A stretch of DNA of 64,000 nt, from the NCBI GenBank assembly GCA_039707465.1, contig CM077643.1, positions 324,885,919 through 324,949,918 of the forward strand, read 5' to 3'. Source of the DNA: Rhabdophis nuchalis (Eukaryota; Chordata; Lepidosauria; Squamata; Natricidae). The notes under the pieces were generated by a model. That model was not told the origin of the DNA and made no database searches. It saw nothing but the letters and a program-made list of their open reading frames with translations. The translations under genes were made by a program, and so were the position numbers. Shown here piece by piece: positions 43,341 through 55,694 of the stretch (its first letter is position 1; each line of letters begins with the position of its first letter).

Positions 43341-43980
43341 TCCTGGAAGTTGCCATTCTTTGCCAATGCATCTTACAACATCTATCAGTCCCAAGAAGGG
43401 ACTATCAAGCATGTCAACGCTGCATTTTTTGTGTGTAGTTGTCTGTTAAACTTGCATCTTGTGTTAGACAACCTTGGCTGATCTCAAGCAGCTAAAGAGA
43501 TTTACATCTATTAGTGCTTGGAAAAAAGATTATGGGAAGTCCCATCACTGAAAGCTAGACTTGTACAGTAAGTTGATGAACATCCCAAAAGAAGACCAAA
43601 TTGCAAACAATTTCTACATTGCTGCTCTGTTTATATAAATGTATCCCTGTGGTCTCCAGGTGTGCAGTTCCACCTGGAAGAGACTCTTCACTTACTTTCC
43701 TCCAAGAAACTCAAGACAATGTATACTGCACTCTTTCCTCCTATGCTTTCATCAAGACAACAGCCCTGTGATGTAATTTGGACAGAGAAATAATCATTCA
43801 ATGGAAATCCTTGGCTAAGAAGAGGCTTCATCTTGTACTTTCCTAAAGGTTTAAATCTTATTGCACTTAGGAACGTTCAAAGATCATGCACCAAATGAAT
43901 AAAGAAGGCTTAGAAGGAAAGAGCATCCAATTCAAACATTTAATGTAAATTATGTAATAAATTGTTTATGGGACTTGATT
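43341..43980. other. no gene seen
   Basis: Unique sequence without recognisable features. Confidence 0.5.
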
Positions 43981-43984
43981 TTTG

Positions 43985-44290
43985 ATACATTTCAGACAAA
44001 TTGGTATCCAATCTCTACTTGAAAACCTCCAATACTTGGAAGCAAGTTTTTCCACTGCTTAATTGTTCTAACTGCCAGTAAATTTCTCCTTAGTTCTAAG
44101 TTGCGTCTCTCCTTGATTAGTTTCCACCCATTGCTTCTTGTTCTGCCCTCAGGCGCCTTGGAGAATAGCTTGACTCCCTCTTCTTTGTGGCAACCCCTGA
44201 GATACTGGAACACTGCGATCATGTCTCCCCTAGTCCTTCTTTTCATTAAACTAGACATACCCAGTCCCTGCAACCGTTCTTCATTGGTGT
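43985..44290 (-). mobile_element. CR1-type LINE fragment, antisense
   Basis: CCAATCTCTACTTGAAAACC, TGCCAGTAAATTTCTCCTTA, CTCCTTGATTAGTTTCCACC and CATGTCTCCCCTAGTCCTTC match the antisense CR1 piece at 10672-11850 and extend it. The broken frames are pseudogenic. Confidence 0.8.
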
Positions 44291-44299
44291 ATGTGAGTG

Positions 44300-44490
44300 T
44301 GTATGTGTGTGCATACACAAGAGACAATTTGCTCAAATGGTTAAGATACCAGAATAGAAACCAGGAAATTATGAGTTTTAGTTTTGACTTAGGCCTGAGA
44401 GCTAGGCCAGTCACTCTCTCTCAGCCCAGCTCACCTCATAGGGTTGTTGTTGTGGGGCAATAGGACAAGGAAGGAATATTAGGTGTTTTT
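44300..44490 (+). mobile_element. tRNA-derived SINE
   Basis: TGGTTAAGATACCAGAATAG, AAACCAGGAAATTATGAGTT, GGCCTGAGAGCTAGGCCAGT, CACTCTCTCTCAGCCCAGCT and CATAGGGTTGTTGTTGTGG. The same family as at 15045. Confidence 0.7.
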
Positions 44491-44636
44491 GCCACACACA
44501 TATACGTCCATTAAAACCTGGTCATGGGAAGGAATATGATTGACCATGAAAACAGAAAAGTGGAATGATACAGCAACAGTCACAGGGAATTGTCCAACAG
44601 GAGAAGTGTAAGCCTGATATCTCTCCTGAATATCTT

Positions 44637-45367
44637 TTTTTTTTTATTGAAAAAGTTTTCCACCAACAAATTTTTCTCCCCCTTTCCCCCCCCCTTCCCC
44701 CAACATAAAAAAACATAAATCAGGACCAAATATTATACCCTTCCCCCCCCTCTTTCGACCTGGAATACATAAAAAAAGTATCAGTATAATTCCCTCCCAT
44801 ATCCTCCCTAATCCTCCCCAACCTCCCCTTCCCCCCGCCACCCCTGTGACATCCGCTATATGCAACCCTAGTAATTCCAAACACAATATATGTTATTCAT
44901 TCCCTTCATATTCTACCCCCTGCTGACTACCTTATTCATCTAATCTCCATCAGCTAAAAGCTATATTTTCTAGTCTGATACTTGTTTTGTATATAATCAA
45001 TCCACTTTTTCCACTCCTGTGTATACGTCTCTTGCATCTGATCCTTTAAAAAAGCTGAAATTTTCGGCATTTCAGCAAATCCAGCCATCTTCTGCGTCCA
45101 TTGGTCTATAACAGTTGTGGAGTAAATTGTATTTTCTTCTTCAAGACATTTTGCATAACCCACCAAATTTTTATCCAGAAAGTCTTAACTTTCTTGCAAG
45201 TCCACCATATGTGATAATATGTAGCATCTAAACACTCACATCTCCAACATTTTGGTTGAACATTAGGGTACATACATGATAATTTCTTAGGATCTAAATG
45301 CCATCTGTAAAACATTTTATAAAAATTCTCCCGCAAATTCTGTGACTGTGTAAATTTAACATTCTGA
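44637..45367 (-). mobile_element. L1 LINE 3' end, antisense, with target-site duplication
   Basis: A poly(T) start (complement of the poly(A) tail), a C-rich 3' UTR (G-rich in the sense direction), then the ORF2 C-terminus. Exact 15-bp duplications TCTCCTGAATATCTT lie at 44622-44636 and 45368-45382. Severely 5'-truncated, as most L1 copies are. Confidence 0.93.
45106..45340 (-). pseudogene. L1 ORF2 C-terminal fragment
   Basis: Frame of ~76 residues with FYKMFYRWHLDPKKLSCMYP and CWRCECLDATYYHIWWTCKK: the cysteine-rich CX2C...HX4C segment of L1 ORF2. Endonuclease and reverse transcriptase are lost by truncation. Downstream frames (44954-45166) continue the C-terminus with disruptions. Confidence 0.88.
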
Positions 45368-45384
45368 TCTCCTGAATATCTTGC

Positions 45385-46505
45385 AAGCTGTTGGCAGACT
45401 TGGGTTTCTCACACAGGTGCAACGTCCAGCCGGAACAAGCACAGGGCAGGAGCAGCTTAACGGTGCAAGGCAGACATGTCCAAAGAGAGTTACAATAGAT
45501 AAAGTAACAAGACAAATATGTCCCTAGACTAAGTTCAATGACTCAACCCTTTCGTAGACAACTGGCATTCATCCTCTCATTTCAGAACAATGTGTTATTG
45601 GCTATTTTCTACCCCGCCCACTTACTAAATATTCAGTGGTACCAAAATACAAGCAGGCAGCTGAGCTGCTGCAGCCACTAGAACTCATTAGCGGCATTGC
45701 TTAATGTTTGCGCACACAGCAGATTTTTGTTTTATTGAGGCAGACTGTGCACACGGGGCAAAAGCAACCAGGGTGATGACTTGTTGGGATTAGAAGGCGC
45801 TTCCCAACCTTCTGTTCTCACATTGGTTTAAAGGGGCTTGAAAGAGACATGTCATTTGGATCATATAAAAGTGCAGTGATTTAAATCTCTTTGTAACTGC
45901 GTGCTAAAATGTTTATTGCTTCTCTACGCAAGTTCAGTTCTTACGCTTTTCTTTTCCTATTTTTCTTTTTCTCTTTTAAAAAGGAAAGGAAATCTTAAGG
46001 AATATTTTTCCCTCTCCTTAAATTTATGATTTAGAAATCAAGCTCTTTTTCCTGAGCCCATTTGCTAAAAAACTGACTATGCAAAACCAGCACTAAGCCT
46101 AAAACAAAACTGGAGGGATTGATTACATCACAGTAACAACAAAAGAACCAGAAAGAAAACAAACCCTGAAAGTTGAATTCACTGGGCCCTAGGCAATGAT
46201 TTGGTTTTGGTTACATGGTTACTACATAAGTATAATAACCATGTAAAAAAAAATCCTTAATGGATTCTCCAGCTTTTGGAATTATGCCAACAGATCAAAT
46301 ATATATTTTAGAAGGCACAACTAATTGTTCTCTCTTTACAGCATTAGACAGGGAAGAGCAAAAATCCCTAAAGGCTAAAGGAGTCTAGGTTTGCATTCTC
46401 TCATACTACTGGAACAAGAGCCAGTAGTAGTATTAGTAGAAGGGGAGGGGGGTATCAATGCACAGGCAACTGAGTTTGTGCTACTCAGTGGCGTGTCCAG
46501 GTGAC
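45385..46505. other. no gene; candidate conserved non-coding DNA
   Basis: No repeat signature in most of it. The part at 45640-45800 (GAACTCATTAGCGGCATTGC, TTTGCGCACACAGCAG) and 46000-46150 look unique. No splice-site-bounded coding pattern. Confidence 0.35.
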
Positions 46506-46510
46506 AAAAG

Positions 46511-46902
46511 CAGTAGGTAGTCCTCAAGTTATGACTATAACTGAGCCCAAAATTTATGTGAGAAATTTGTTAAGTGAGTTTTGTCCCATTTTATGACTTT
46601 TTGGGGGACACATTTGTTAAGTGAATATTAACTTGTTAAATTAGTAGCGCGCTTGTTAAATGAATCTGGCTTCCCTATTGATTTTACTTGTCAGAAGATC
46701 TCAAAGGGGAATCACATGGCCCCAGAACACTTACACAATCATAAATATGAGTCAGTTGCCAAGCATCCAAATGTAAATCACATTACCATGGCGATGCTGC
46801 AACGGTCATAAGTGTGAAAAATGGTCAAGACTCATTATTTCCAGTGCCGTCGTAACTTCAAACAGTCACTCAATGAACTGTTGTAAGTCAAAGACTACCT
46901 GC
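46511..46902 (-). mobile_element. mariner-like MITE
   Basis: Left CAGTAGGTAGTCCTCAAGTT; right GTTGTAAGTCAAAGACTACC, the inverted end. The interior CTTCCCTATTGATTTTACTT and GGTCATAAGTGTGAAAAATG match the copies at 25757 and 34687. Confidence 0.85.
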
Positions 46903-46984
46903 ACTGCAACACTGCATTGCAAGCTACCCCAAAAAGCTCTATAGAGCATCCTTAAAACTGCCCAGAATATCACCGGGCTCCAGC

Positions 46985-47918
46985 TACCAGCCCTGGGGGA
47001 CATCTGGCTATGGTTTCCGGCGTCTCGATATAGCCAGCTGGTGCCATCTCTGGCTATCGGGGGCGAGTCATTAGCCCCTGTGGAAAGGGACCGCAACTTG
47101 GGCGTCCTCCTGGATTCTCAGCTGTCCTTGGATGACCATGTGACGGCCGTGGCCAGGGGGGCTTTTTATCAGGTTTACCTGATACGCCAGTTGTGCCCCT
47201 TTGTAGATCGGGACGCCCTATGCACGGTCACTCAAGCCCTCGTCACTTCCCGCCTGGACTACTGCAATGCTCTCTACATGGGGCTCCCCTTGAGGTGCAC
47301 CCGGAGACTCCAGCTAGTACAGAATGCAGCTGTTCGGGGGATTCTGGGAGCCTCTTGGTACTCCCATGTAACACCTCTCCTGCGCGAGCTGCACTGGCTG
47401 CCTGTGGCCTTCTGGGTGCGCTTCAAGGTGTTAGTAACCATCTTCAAAGCGCTCCATGGCACGGGACCTGGCTACCTGCAAGACCACCTCCTACCACATA
47501 CCTCCCTTCGACCTGTCCGCTCCCACAGAGAGGGCCTCCTCAGGGTGCCGTCTACCGGTCAATGCCGGCTGGTGACCCCCAGGGGGAGGGCCTTCTCTGT
47601 GGCGGGTCCGGCCCTCTGGAATGACCTGCCCCCCGACCTTCGCACCATCACTGACCTACGCCTCTTCCGCCGGATGCTCAAAACACACCTTTTCCATCTG
47701 GCTGGCCTGGCATAGATTTAATGATTTAATTTTAATAATAACATTTTTAATAGTTTTTAATTATATTTTTAGCACAGATTTACTTAATTTAATCCTATTT
47801 TATATTGTGATTGTATGTTATTGGTGTTTTTATCCCTTCTGTGCACCGCCCTGAGTCCCACCAGGGAGATAGGGCGATATAGAAATTTGATTAAATAAAT
47901 AAATAAATAAATCTTCAC
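46985..47918 (+). mobile_element. CR1/L2-like LINE, AAAT-tail subfamily
   Basis: Begins within the thumb region (WLWFPASRYSQLVPSLAIGG) and ends with a 3' UTR (GCACCGCCCTGAGTCCC) and (AAAT)n tail at 47893-47915. The 5' end is truncated just after the reverse-transcriptase palm. Confidence 0.92.
47041..47715 (+). pseudogene. L2-like LINE C-terminal domain, 224-codon open frame
   Basis: Open to the natural stop, but it lacks the fingers, palm and YADD, so it cannot be a reverse transcriptase. Segments in order: PSLAIGGESLAPVERDRNLG, RTVTQ-like AVTQALVTSRLDYCNALYMG, LQLVQNAAVRGILGAS, LLRELHWLPVAFWVRFKVL, LRPVRSHREGLLRVPS, WNDLPPDLRTITDLRLFRR and HLAGLA. Confidence 0.9.
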
Positions 47919-47919
47919 A

Positions 47920-48300
47920 TCTTGCTGTTCAAGGAAGTTGCATAACATTCTCAGAGACTCTTCCCATCCTGCTTACAATCTTTTTAGACTGTTGCCTTCT
48001 GGCAGAAGATACAGAACAATTAAAACTCAGATCACACATCTTCTGAATAACTTTTATGCCACAACTATAATTGCACTCAATAATGAACTAAAGGGCCACC
48101 ATCAGTGAGCTATTGGACAGCACTACTTGGTCTGTAGTGTGGATGCTTGGGTGGTTTAGCGGCGGGGAATTTTTTTGGTGTGTGTGTGGGGGGGGGATTG
48201 TTATGTGTGTTGGGTCTGGTCTCTGGGTGTTATGTGAATTTTGTTGTATGTGTATAATGTATATACACATACAATGACAATAAAGTTTTTATATATATAA
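47920..48300 (+). mobile_element. Rex1/CR1-type LINE 3' end
   Basis: CTGTTGCCTTCTGGCAGAAG and GATACAGAACAATTAAAACT encode the LLPSGRR-type end of the protein. The 3' UTR has a G-run and closes with ACAATGACAATAAAG, as in the antisense copy at 23488. It starts right after the tail of the preceding L2-like LINE. Confidence 0.72.
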
Positions 48301-48304
48301 GCTT

Positions 48305-49595
48305 TGCGATTTGGGGCATGTCCATGGAGAAAATGTGTGCAGAATAGAGATAGGGATGCCATGACACTGCTTGGATCTCTCTAATCCTGCTGAAGATGTT
48401 GATGGTGCCATTTCACCAGGCCAGTGAGAAGCTGGCAGGTACTCCATTATGCTAGGGAAATGTTTGGTTTTAAGAAAGACTGGGACATGGCCCCACCCAA
48501 TTAAAACATAACATCCCTTAATATATGTTAAGCAACTTTCCCCAGTCTTTCTGAATCCCAGAATCCCCCAGCCATCATGGCTATGGGTATGGATTCTGGA
48601 AGCTGAAGGTCACATACTCTCACTAGAGAATGGCAATTTCTTTTGCTTCAAGCAGGGCCAGAAAATGCAGGTAATATGTACATCTGGAAACCATCTTGTC
48701 TCCTTATGATTTCTAGGCTCCTACTAGTTTTTCAGGAAGAGTCAAGTTTCTTTTCTGTTGTTATCCGGCACTTTGAAAAGAACAAACCATCTATTTATTC
48801 CTATGAACTCTTTTAATTGAATCCTTTGTATGACAACAGAGCAGACCTAAAGATTAATGACTCAATTTTAGAGACAAGGGAAAATGCAAACTGGAATTGA
48901 TTACATTAATTGTTTCTTTGAGAACCAATCTCGTTCAGCAATATCCAGAGTGCGTTCTGTGTTAGAACATCCACCGTGATCTGGTCCACTTACTCACTGT
49001 GCTTTAAGCTTTGGCACTTTGGTATTATATTAGATTTACTTTTCAAGCGATTTTCAAGTCTCTGGTTGACAATAATTGTACGGAGATTGTGACAGAGAAA
49101 ATGATAAATGGGTAGGCTTTCTGGAGTGGAAACTTTGGTTATTATTAGACCTCTCAGGAGAAAGAGATGGAGCATGAAATGGAAGATGAGAATGACCTAT
49201 CATATCAGCCTTAAACTTAAAACAACACATCTGTTTCTTAACTTCCAGACATCTCCTGAAAGTACCCAGCCATCTAAATTTTTCTTTTTATCGAAATAAA
49301 TCCCATCAGCTTAATGGGAAAGAGAGAGATGCTTCCTGCTCAGATTTCATTTACAGTGTTTTTTTACATGTATCTATGTTCCAGAATTCAGTATAACATG
49401 CGTAGGATTTCTTTGTGGTCTCCTCCTTTTCTTCTCTGAGTTTTGATTCATCACATTTCATTCTACTCCAAGCACTGCTCCAAACACCAGAGCAACTAAA
49501 TCTAGAAATTGCTCAAAATTGTAATTTTTAAAGGGGCACAAGGGAGAAAAAACTGAAGATATGACTTTATAGTTATCATGTTCAGCTTTCATTCC
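48305..49595. other. no gene seen
   Basis: Near 48550-48610, CCCAGAATCCCCCAGCCATC is a degraded relative of the palindromic MITE core. The rest is unique; 48880-49060 has several TAAT-type motifs. Confidence 0.45.
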
Positions 49596-49601
49596 TTATA
49601 G

Positions 49602-49984
49602 CAGTAATGGGTAACCTTTTTGTCATCAAGTGCCAAAGGTGTGGATGCACATGTGCCCACACTCATATTGCAATGTGTGCATGACACCCCCCCCCAGCGC
49701 ACCCCACCACCTGTGCATGTGTACACAACCCCCATGCTCCCCCTACTTCCTGCAGCCTCCTGGGACCAAAAATGGGGTATAGAGGTGCTGTTCCCCCCAT
49801 GCATGCGTGCGTGTCCCCCCCGTGTGCTTCTCCCACATGCACCCTGCATGCATGCACAGCAGAGACCTACTGATCAGCTGACTGGTGGGTGGCATGCGCA
49901 GATACATGGTGGAGCTGAGCTGGAGTGACGGTTCATGTGTCCGCAGGGAGGGCTCATAGTAATGCCATAGGTTCCTCATCACAG
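49602..49984 (+). mobile_element. hAT-type MITE (CAGTGATGGCGAACC family)
   Basis: Left CAGTAATGGGTAACCTTTTT, right ATAGGTTCCTCATCACAG, with identical octamers CCTTATAG (49594-49601 and 49985-49992). The C-rich interior has GCATGCATGCACAGCAGAG. Closest to the copy at 5861. Confidence 0.9.
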
Positions 49985-49994
49985 CCTTATAGTA

Positions 49995-50895
49995 AACGTC
50001 AATGAAGTGCTATCATATTTAAGCTTCTGCCTTACCCCTTCCACTATATTTTGCACTGCAGCTGCTGGTATGTCTCTCCAAGACCACATGTGGCCTTGAC
50101 TTGAAAGACGGAAACTTCCTTTCAACAAAGGCCTGTCTAGATTCTGAAATCTTTCTGGGAGACTTTTTGCCACAGGTCATCCCTTGTGGCAGCCAGCTGT
50201 CATGGTTCTGCTATGGGTTAAGCTGGAAGAGAACTTGGCCCAAGACTACACTTGGAAATCACAAGTTGTGACATTTCATCAATGGAAATATTTCCTTAGG
50301 ATGTATCACCTGGTGCCAACACTCTTGTTTTTTTCAATCCAAGCTGATCTTCTGTTTTTGCCTGACATACGATAGAAACATAACATTTTATATAAAAGTA
50401 ATATTTCTGTATGGAATGTCTGCTTCCATATTTTGCTTTGCTGATTATTGATGGATTTTAGCATTATGATTGCAGTATTGATTGCAACACCAGAAATATT
50501 TCCCTTCTCTTGCCTTACAACACTTTCTGTGTGGGAAAGGCAAGCTAGCTGTTATTGTTTGTTCCTATGCTGTTATTTTCCTATTTTTTTCCTACACCTT
50601 TACTCCATATCTCATTTTCCTCTGGTTCTTTTCAATCCTTTCGCTTTCCTCCCTTTCCAATTCAACTCCTTTTCTCCTGTTTCTGCTAGAATAAGATATG
50701 TGTGTATGCATGTGTGCAAGAGAATAGCATTTTCATAGTATTTTAGGATTATTTGTTTCAAAAATATGTGACTCAGTTTACCGGCAATTTAAACCAGTAA
50801 CTATAATTCAGCTAATACTGATTCAACATTATTATTAGCCTTCTTATGGAGGCCCCTGTCCTCTGGAACAGTTTATTCCTAGAGCTAAGAATGGT
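49995..50895. other. no gene seen
   Basis: T/C-rich around 50560-50680; frames there have no recognisable motif. Confidence 0.5.
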
Positions 50896-50901
50896 TCCAC
50901 C

Positions 50902-51135
50902 CAGTGGTGGGATTCAATTTTTTTTTTACTACCGGTTCTGTGGGCATGGCTTGGTGGACCTGGCGGGAAGGATACTGTAAAATCTCCATTTCCTCCCAAT
51001 CAGCTGGGACTCGGGAGGCAGAGAATAGATGGGTTGGGGCCAGTCAGAGATGGTATTTACCAGTTCTCCAAACTACTCAAAATATCTGCTACCGGTTCTC
51101 CAGAACTGATCAGAACCTGCTGAATACCACCTCTA
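50902..51135 (+). mobile_element. hAT-type MITE (CAGTGGTGGGATTC family)
   Basis: Ends CAGTGGTGGGATTCAATTTT and TGAATACCACCTCTA, flanked by identical octamers GTTCCACC (50894-50901 and 51136-51143). Confidence 0.93.
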
Positions 51136-51139
51136 GTTC

Positions 51140-52870
51140 CACCCTTGTAAGTAGTTTGGAGGGCTATTAACATCTTGCTATTTTGTAGGACTTTTGGAGA
51201 TGTGTGTGCGGCTACTTGTTCCTGTGGTGAATCAGAATGCTGGTTCTTGGTTCTTATTTGGCTACTGGTTTAGTACCATTTACTACATTTTTATCTTGTT
51301 TCTGTAATAGGAAACTATTAGCCTCTCAGAGTCTCATTAACTGGTGTGACCAAGAAGTCGAGTAAATAAACAACTAAACTATTTTTTGGTCTTCTCTTCT
51401 ACTCCCCTCCCATCCTGCTGGAGGGAGGAAATGTATATAAATTTGTGTGTATGTATATATACACACACACACACACACAAATATACATACAATTTTACGT
51501 GAAGGAGACAACAAAGGGAAAACAGGGCATTAGATTTTCATTTGTGTGTCTGGTTCTTTTTTCTTCCTTGTACCAGATATTATCAGAGTTGTCTTCCTTT
51601 CAATATTATACCTCTTGGAATTCAGTGAAGTATTAATCGCTTGCAGCCCAACATCCTTCCAATCCCTCTCCATAGCTGGACTGCAATTACTTGAGCAGAT
51701 GAAATGTGTTTTAGCACTCAGTAGCATCACACTTGCTTAACTGACTTGTCTCAGAGGCTTTAGTTCATTGCCCAAGTGCAACATAATGCAACTGTTAGCA
51801 AGTTATCAGTTTTCTAGCTGCCATGTTCTACCTGAGTAAGTAAATACATTCTCCTGTTAATGCAGTATCAGTCTCCCCCTCCCCCCCAATTCCCCTTCCC
51901 ATCTGTCGCTAAGGGTTAGGAGAATTGTTCTGTTCAGTAATATAGATTCATGTTTCAAAATTTATGACCCAGAAAAAATGGGACTCTTGTAGGGAAAGGT
52001 TGGCTCTGAAGAGAAAGGGCCAAGGACATATTTTTGATGAAACAATAATTAAGTAGGCTTTGATCCAGTTTGATGATCCAATACATAATGATATTGCATC
52101 AGAAAGGAATGTGATGATACTGACCTAGTACAGTGGGGCATTTTACTAGATCAGCCGTAAAAGTCATCATATGCTGCAAAATTACAATTCCAGAATTTGG
52201 GAGTTGTAGCAGTGACCCAACAGATTAAGGACAGCTGATGTTTAAAACATGGTCTTATCAATTGGACCATTAAATAGTCACTGGTTGCATCCTATTGTCA
52301 AGATTCCGAATAATGAACCCAACCAACTAAGCATTCTGAGACTTTCTGCTCTCTCAAAAAACTGGGTTGTTTTTTTTGTACATTTTGACGTCAATGAAAA
52401 CAAAACCAACTCTGACTATTTCCTGCATTTTCAGTATAAAGAATAGATAGCTCCTTCATTGTCACAGGTCACATTGTCCAATTAGGTGTTCTGGCATCTC
52501 CTTGGTAAACTCTTCCAGTCTCTGGCCAGAATCTGTTGGAATGACTTTGGTTCCCACAGGATAGTAGGTTGTTTTGTCTGGTCTGCATTCCAAGTCTCTC
52601 CCTGTTGGAAGAAATGTCCTTCTGGGTTCGGCTCCAAGTGGGGAAAAAGACACTGGAGACATGGAGGCTGCTTAGAAAGATGGTTTAATGGCTTGGTCCT
52701 GAGGAAAAAGGTGATCACATGCTCCCAGGTGTTGGTTGAAGAAGAAGGGCCGAGGGAGGGTCTTGCAGGGTCTTTTATAATCTGTTCGGCCCCACCTATC
52801 TGTTTCTTGTTCTTGTGTAAGAAATGTATTCTGATTGGCCATCAGACTCACGTGGGGCCATGTAGGGGCA
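51140..52870. other. no gene seen
   Basis: A short TG/AC-rich tract lies at 51440-51480. Near 52170-52215 CAATTCCAGAATTTGGGAGT may be another decayed palindromic MITE core. Frames at 52462-52887 show no recognisable domain. Confidence 0.5.
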
Positions 52871-52881
52871 ACTCTCTAGGC

Positions 52882-53256
52882 CAGTGATGGCGAATCTATG
52901 GCACGGGTGCCACAGGTGGCCCGCCGAACCATTTCTTAGGGCACGCGAGGCGTTGCCCTTTCAGCTCCAGCACGCATCTGTGCGCTGGCCAGCTGATTTG
53001 GGCTTTCTTTTGAGGCCTTTTTTTTGCCCTCTGGAGGCTTCAGGGAAGCTCCTGAAGCCTCTGGAGGTGGGGAGGGGAGGCTGTTTTCACTCTCCACAGG
53101 CTCCTAGAAAACCTCTGGAGTCTGGGGAGGGTGAAAAAAGCACGCCAAAAGCAGGAGGTCACGCACATAGCATTATGGGTGTGGCACGTCCACGCACAAC
53201 CCCCCTGCGCTCCCCCCGCTTTTGGCACGCGAGCCAAAAAAGGTTAGCCATCACTG
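52882..53256 (+). mobile_element. hAT-type MITE (CAGTGATGGCGAACC family)
   Basis: Left CAGTGATGGCGAATCTATGG, right GTTAGCCATCACTG, with identical octamers CTCTAGGC (52874-52881 and 53257-53264). The interior GGGCACGCGAGGCGTTGCCC is shared with the copy at 18720. Confidence 0.93.
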
Positions 53257-53264
53257 CTCTAGGC

Positions 53265-54385
53265 TGTTCTCAGATACCATGTGGTCAGTAAGGCTTATCC
53301 TAGCAGGCCTTGATTCCATTATCCTGGAGCTGATGGGGAGGGGTCTTTTGTTATGTGAATAGACTTGCTTGGCCTCTTAATGGCCCATTGACAAAAAAGG
53401 GGGGTAGGCAGGAAGCTTCAGGAATTAAAACACGTTTCTCCCTTATCACATTCAGAGAAGTATAATATTCTGCCTTTTCAATATTTGCTAGGATATTTCA
53501 TTTTTCTAGGAGAGGGCTGGGTGATACCTTCCTACACCCCCTGCCATACTTTGTAGCAAACTTGGGAATGGAAAGATGGCTGCAACAGGCCTGATCCATT
53601 TCGAAGTTGACACCTATGGGTTATCTTTTGCTTCGAGACAATGACGTGATCAAAACCATCCCTGGACCTTGTCAGCTGGTTGTCCTGAAAAAGGATACAA
53701 GTCAATATAAGCAGAATTCCATAAAACACCAACTTTGTATGCTTTTAATTCGTTTATTTATTGCCATTTGTATCCTCCCCTTTGTCGTACAGCTCAAAGT
53801 TATATAAATTGTATTCCTCCTTCATTTCCACCCATAACAATTCTATAAAGTGTGTTAGATTGAAAGGCAGTGAGAGGCATAAAGTTCCTCAGCTACCATT
53901 GAGGACTGTAATTTAACTTTATATCCACTATACCATACTAGCTTTATGAGCTTCCAGCAGTTCCCCTCCTTTTGTTGTTTGTTTGTTGTTGTTGCTGCTG
54001 TTGTTATTGTGTTCTTCCTTCTCCCATGTGGCAGCTCCTGTGAAAGACTAAAATGCCTGGTGGAGGCATTATTAAAAATAATAATTCTTTTTTCTGATAG
54101 CGACTTTTGTAAGAAGGGATGTTCAATCATCATACATTCCTCAGTGCCTAGCTTTAAAAGATTTAGCTTGGCTGTTGCTTTATTTCTTCAGTGATATTCC
54201 TGAAAATGAAAAAAAGTATAAGGGGTGGGTGGGTGATAGGCATTCAGATGCTGCTAAATTTCAATATTCAGAGATCTTTTAATATGGTCCGTGGTAAAAG
54301 ATGTAAAAGATGTAAAAGATGGATGGATTGATGGATAGACAGACAGATAGATTCATATTTATCTTTTAACTTGATAAAAATCTTT
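53265..54385. other. no gene seen
   Basis: A TTG-rich low-complexity run lies at 53970-54010. No coding signal. Confidence 0.5.
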
Positions 54386-54389
54386 AGTC

Positions 54390-54404
54390 ACACACACACA
54401 CACA

Positions 54405-54434
<30 letters not shown>
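54390..54434 (+). repeat. (CA)n microsatellite
   Basis: About twenty CA units with one G interruption, directly left of the MITE target duplication. Confidence 0.93.
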
Positions 54435-54438
<4 letters not shown>

Positions 54439-54442
54439 ATGG

Positions 54443-54572
54443 CAGGGGTCCCCAACCTTTGCAACTTTAAGTCTGAAGGACTTCAGCTCCCAGAATTCTC
54501 TGGGAAGCTGGCTGGAGAAGTCTGGGAGCTGAAGTCCTTCAGACTTAAAGTTGCAAAGGTTGGGGACCCCTG
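54443..54572. mobile_element. hairpin MITE (CAGGGGTCCCCAACC ends) with perfect 52-bp arms
   Basis: The first 52 bases (from CAGGGGTCCCCAACCTTTGC) are the exact reverse complement of the last 52; only 26 bases separate them. Identical octamers CTCTATGG flank it (54435-54442 and 54573-54580). The ends match the MITE at 24508 while the interior arms hold the GACTTCAGCTCCCAGA module. No coding capacity. The perfect arms suggest recent insertion or gene conversion between the arms. Confidence 0.95.
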
Positions 54573-54584
54573 CTCTATGGTGAG

Positions 54585-55690
54585 AGTGGCTGGGAGCTGT
54601 AATTCAGCAATATTTTGAAATATCCTTTTCCTGAAGTCCAATAAGAAACCACACATCATTTCTACAAAAGTAATCCAGTAACTAGCTTGAACAGATAGCA
54701 CTGGCTGCAGCAAGCACATAAGATGTGTTGGATCATCCATTGTCAAGTCAAATTCACCCTGAAGGATAAAACTGAAAATCTATATACTCTTCTTTCTAAC
54801 TGAACTGACTAGGAAATCAATCTCAGATTTCCCTAAATGGCATATATCACAGAGAGCTGTACCTCCAGTAAGTCAGTTTTCGTCAACCTTTCTCTCCAGG
54901 TGTGCCGAGATTATAATTTCTAGATTGTTCAGATAATGGGCAGATGATAATCCGCATCTATTTGATAGTACCAGGCTGGAGAAGAGCCGCCCTGTAGCTT
55001 TCCATCTACCTCCCCCACCCTCTCTTTTTCACCAGAGTCCTCTGCAGATAGAATTCTATTGGCAGAGACCTGGATGCCTTGGAGAGAAATAATGAGCTAT
55101 GTAAGAAAAACCCACAGTAAATTCAGCATAGACAGACATTTCAAGTTAACCTTTTAAAAGCAAGCCACATATTTTAGGTGGGACAAAAGTTGCTTTAGAT
55201 AAACTAATGCACCCTCTGGTTTCCCACACTCGAGTCACAAAAAGATTGCATGATGTCAAGGTGTCCTGAAATACTGCTCCCCGATGGACAACATGCAGAA
55301 ATATATTAGTGTTTTTCCAGTGAAATGTATCTACTGCTGTTCTTGCAGCAATAGTAGCTAAACCAACACAATTTTTTTACAAGTAGATGGTTTTTATCAT
55401 GATGGGAATAACAGTGGCCCTATGAGATGTGTAATTCTATCATTATTTTGAAAAGACTCAACAACAGAATTGCCAGCTGCAACTTTTTCCCTTTAGCAAT
55501 TTCCCTTTAGTTTAATTCCAGATATATTTTAAGTAACGGGAGATACATTGAGTGGGGGGAATAATTCTTTTTCCCCCCTCCAAGGAATATTCTTATTTTA
55601 TTTTTTTAAAAAAAGATTGGATTTCCATTCTGCTGCTTTTTGTCCCAGGCATAAACAATGGCAGTGGTTTAGATCAGATATACAGAATCT
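54585..55690. other. no gene seen
   Basis: Unique sequence; no motif in the frames. Confidence 0.5.
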
Positions 55691-55694
55691 GTGG

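Noticed and set aside
43102..43449. Leu/Ser, Asn/Asp and Ile/Met repeat frames
   Set aside because: They are translations of the compound ATT/ATC microsatellite.
44101..44463. 120-codon frame as a host protein
   Set aside because: It runs through an antisense CR1 fragment and a SINE.
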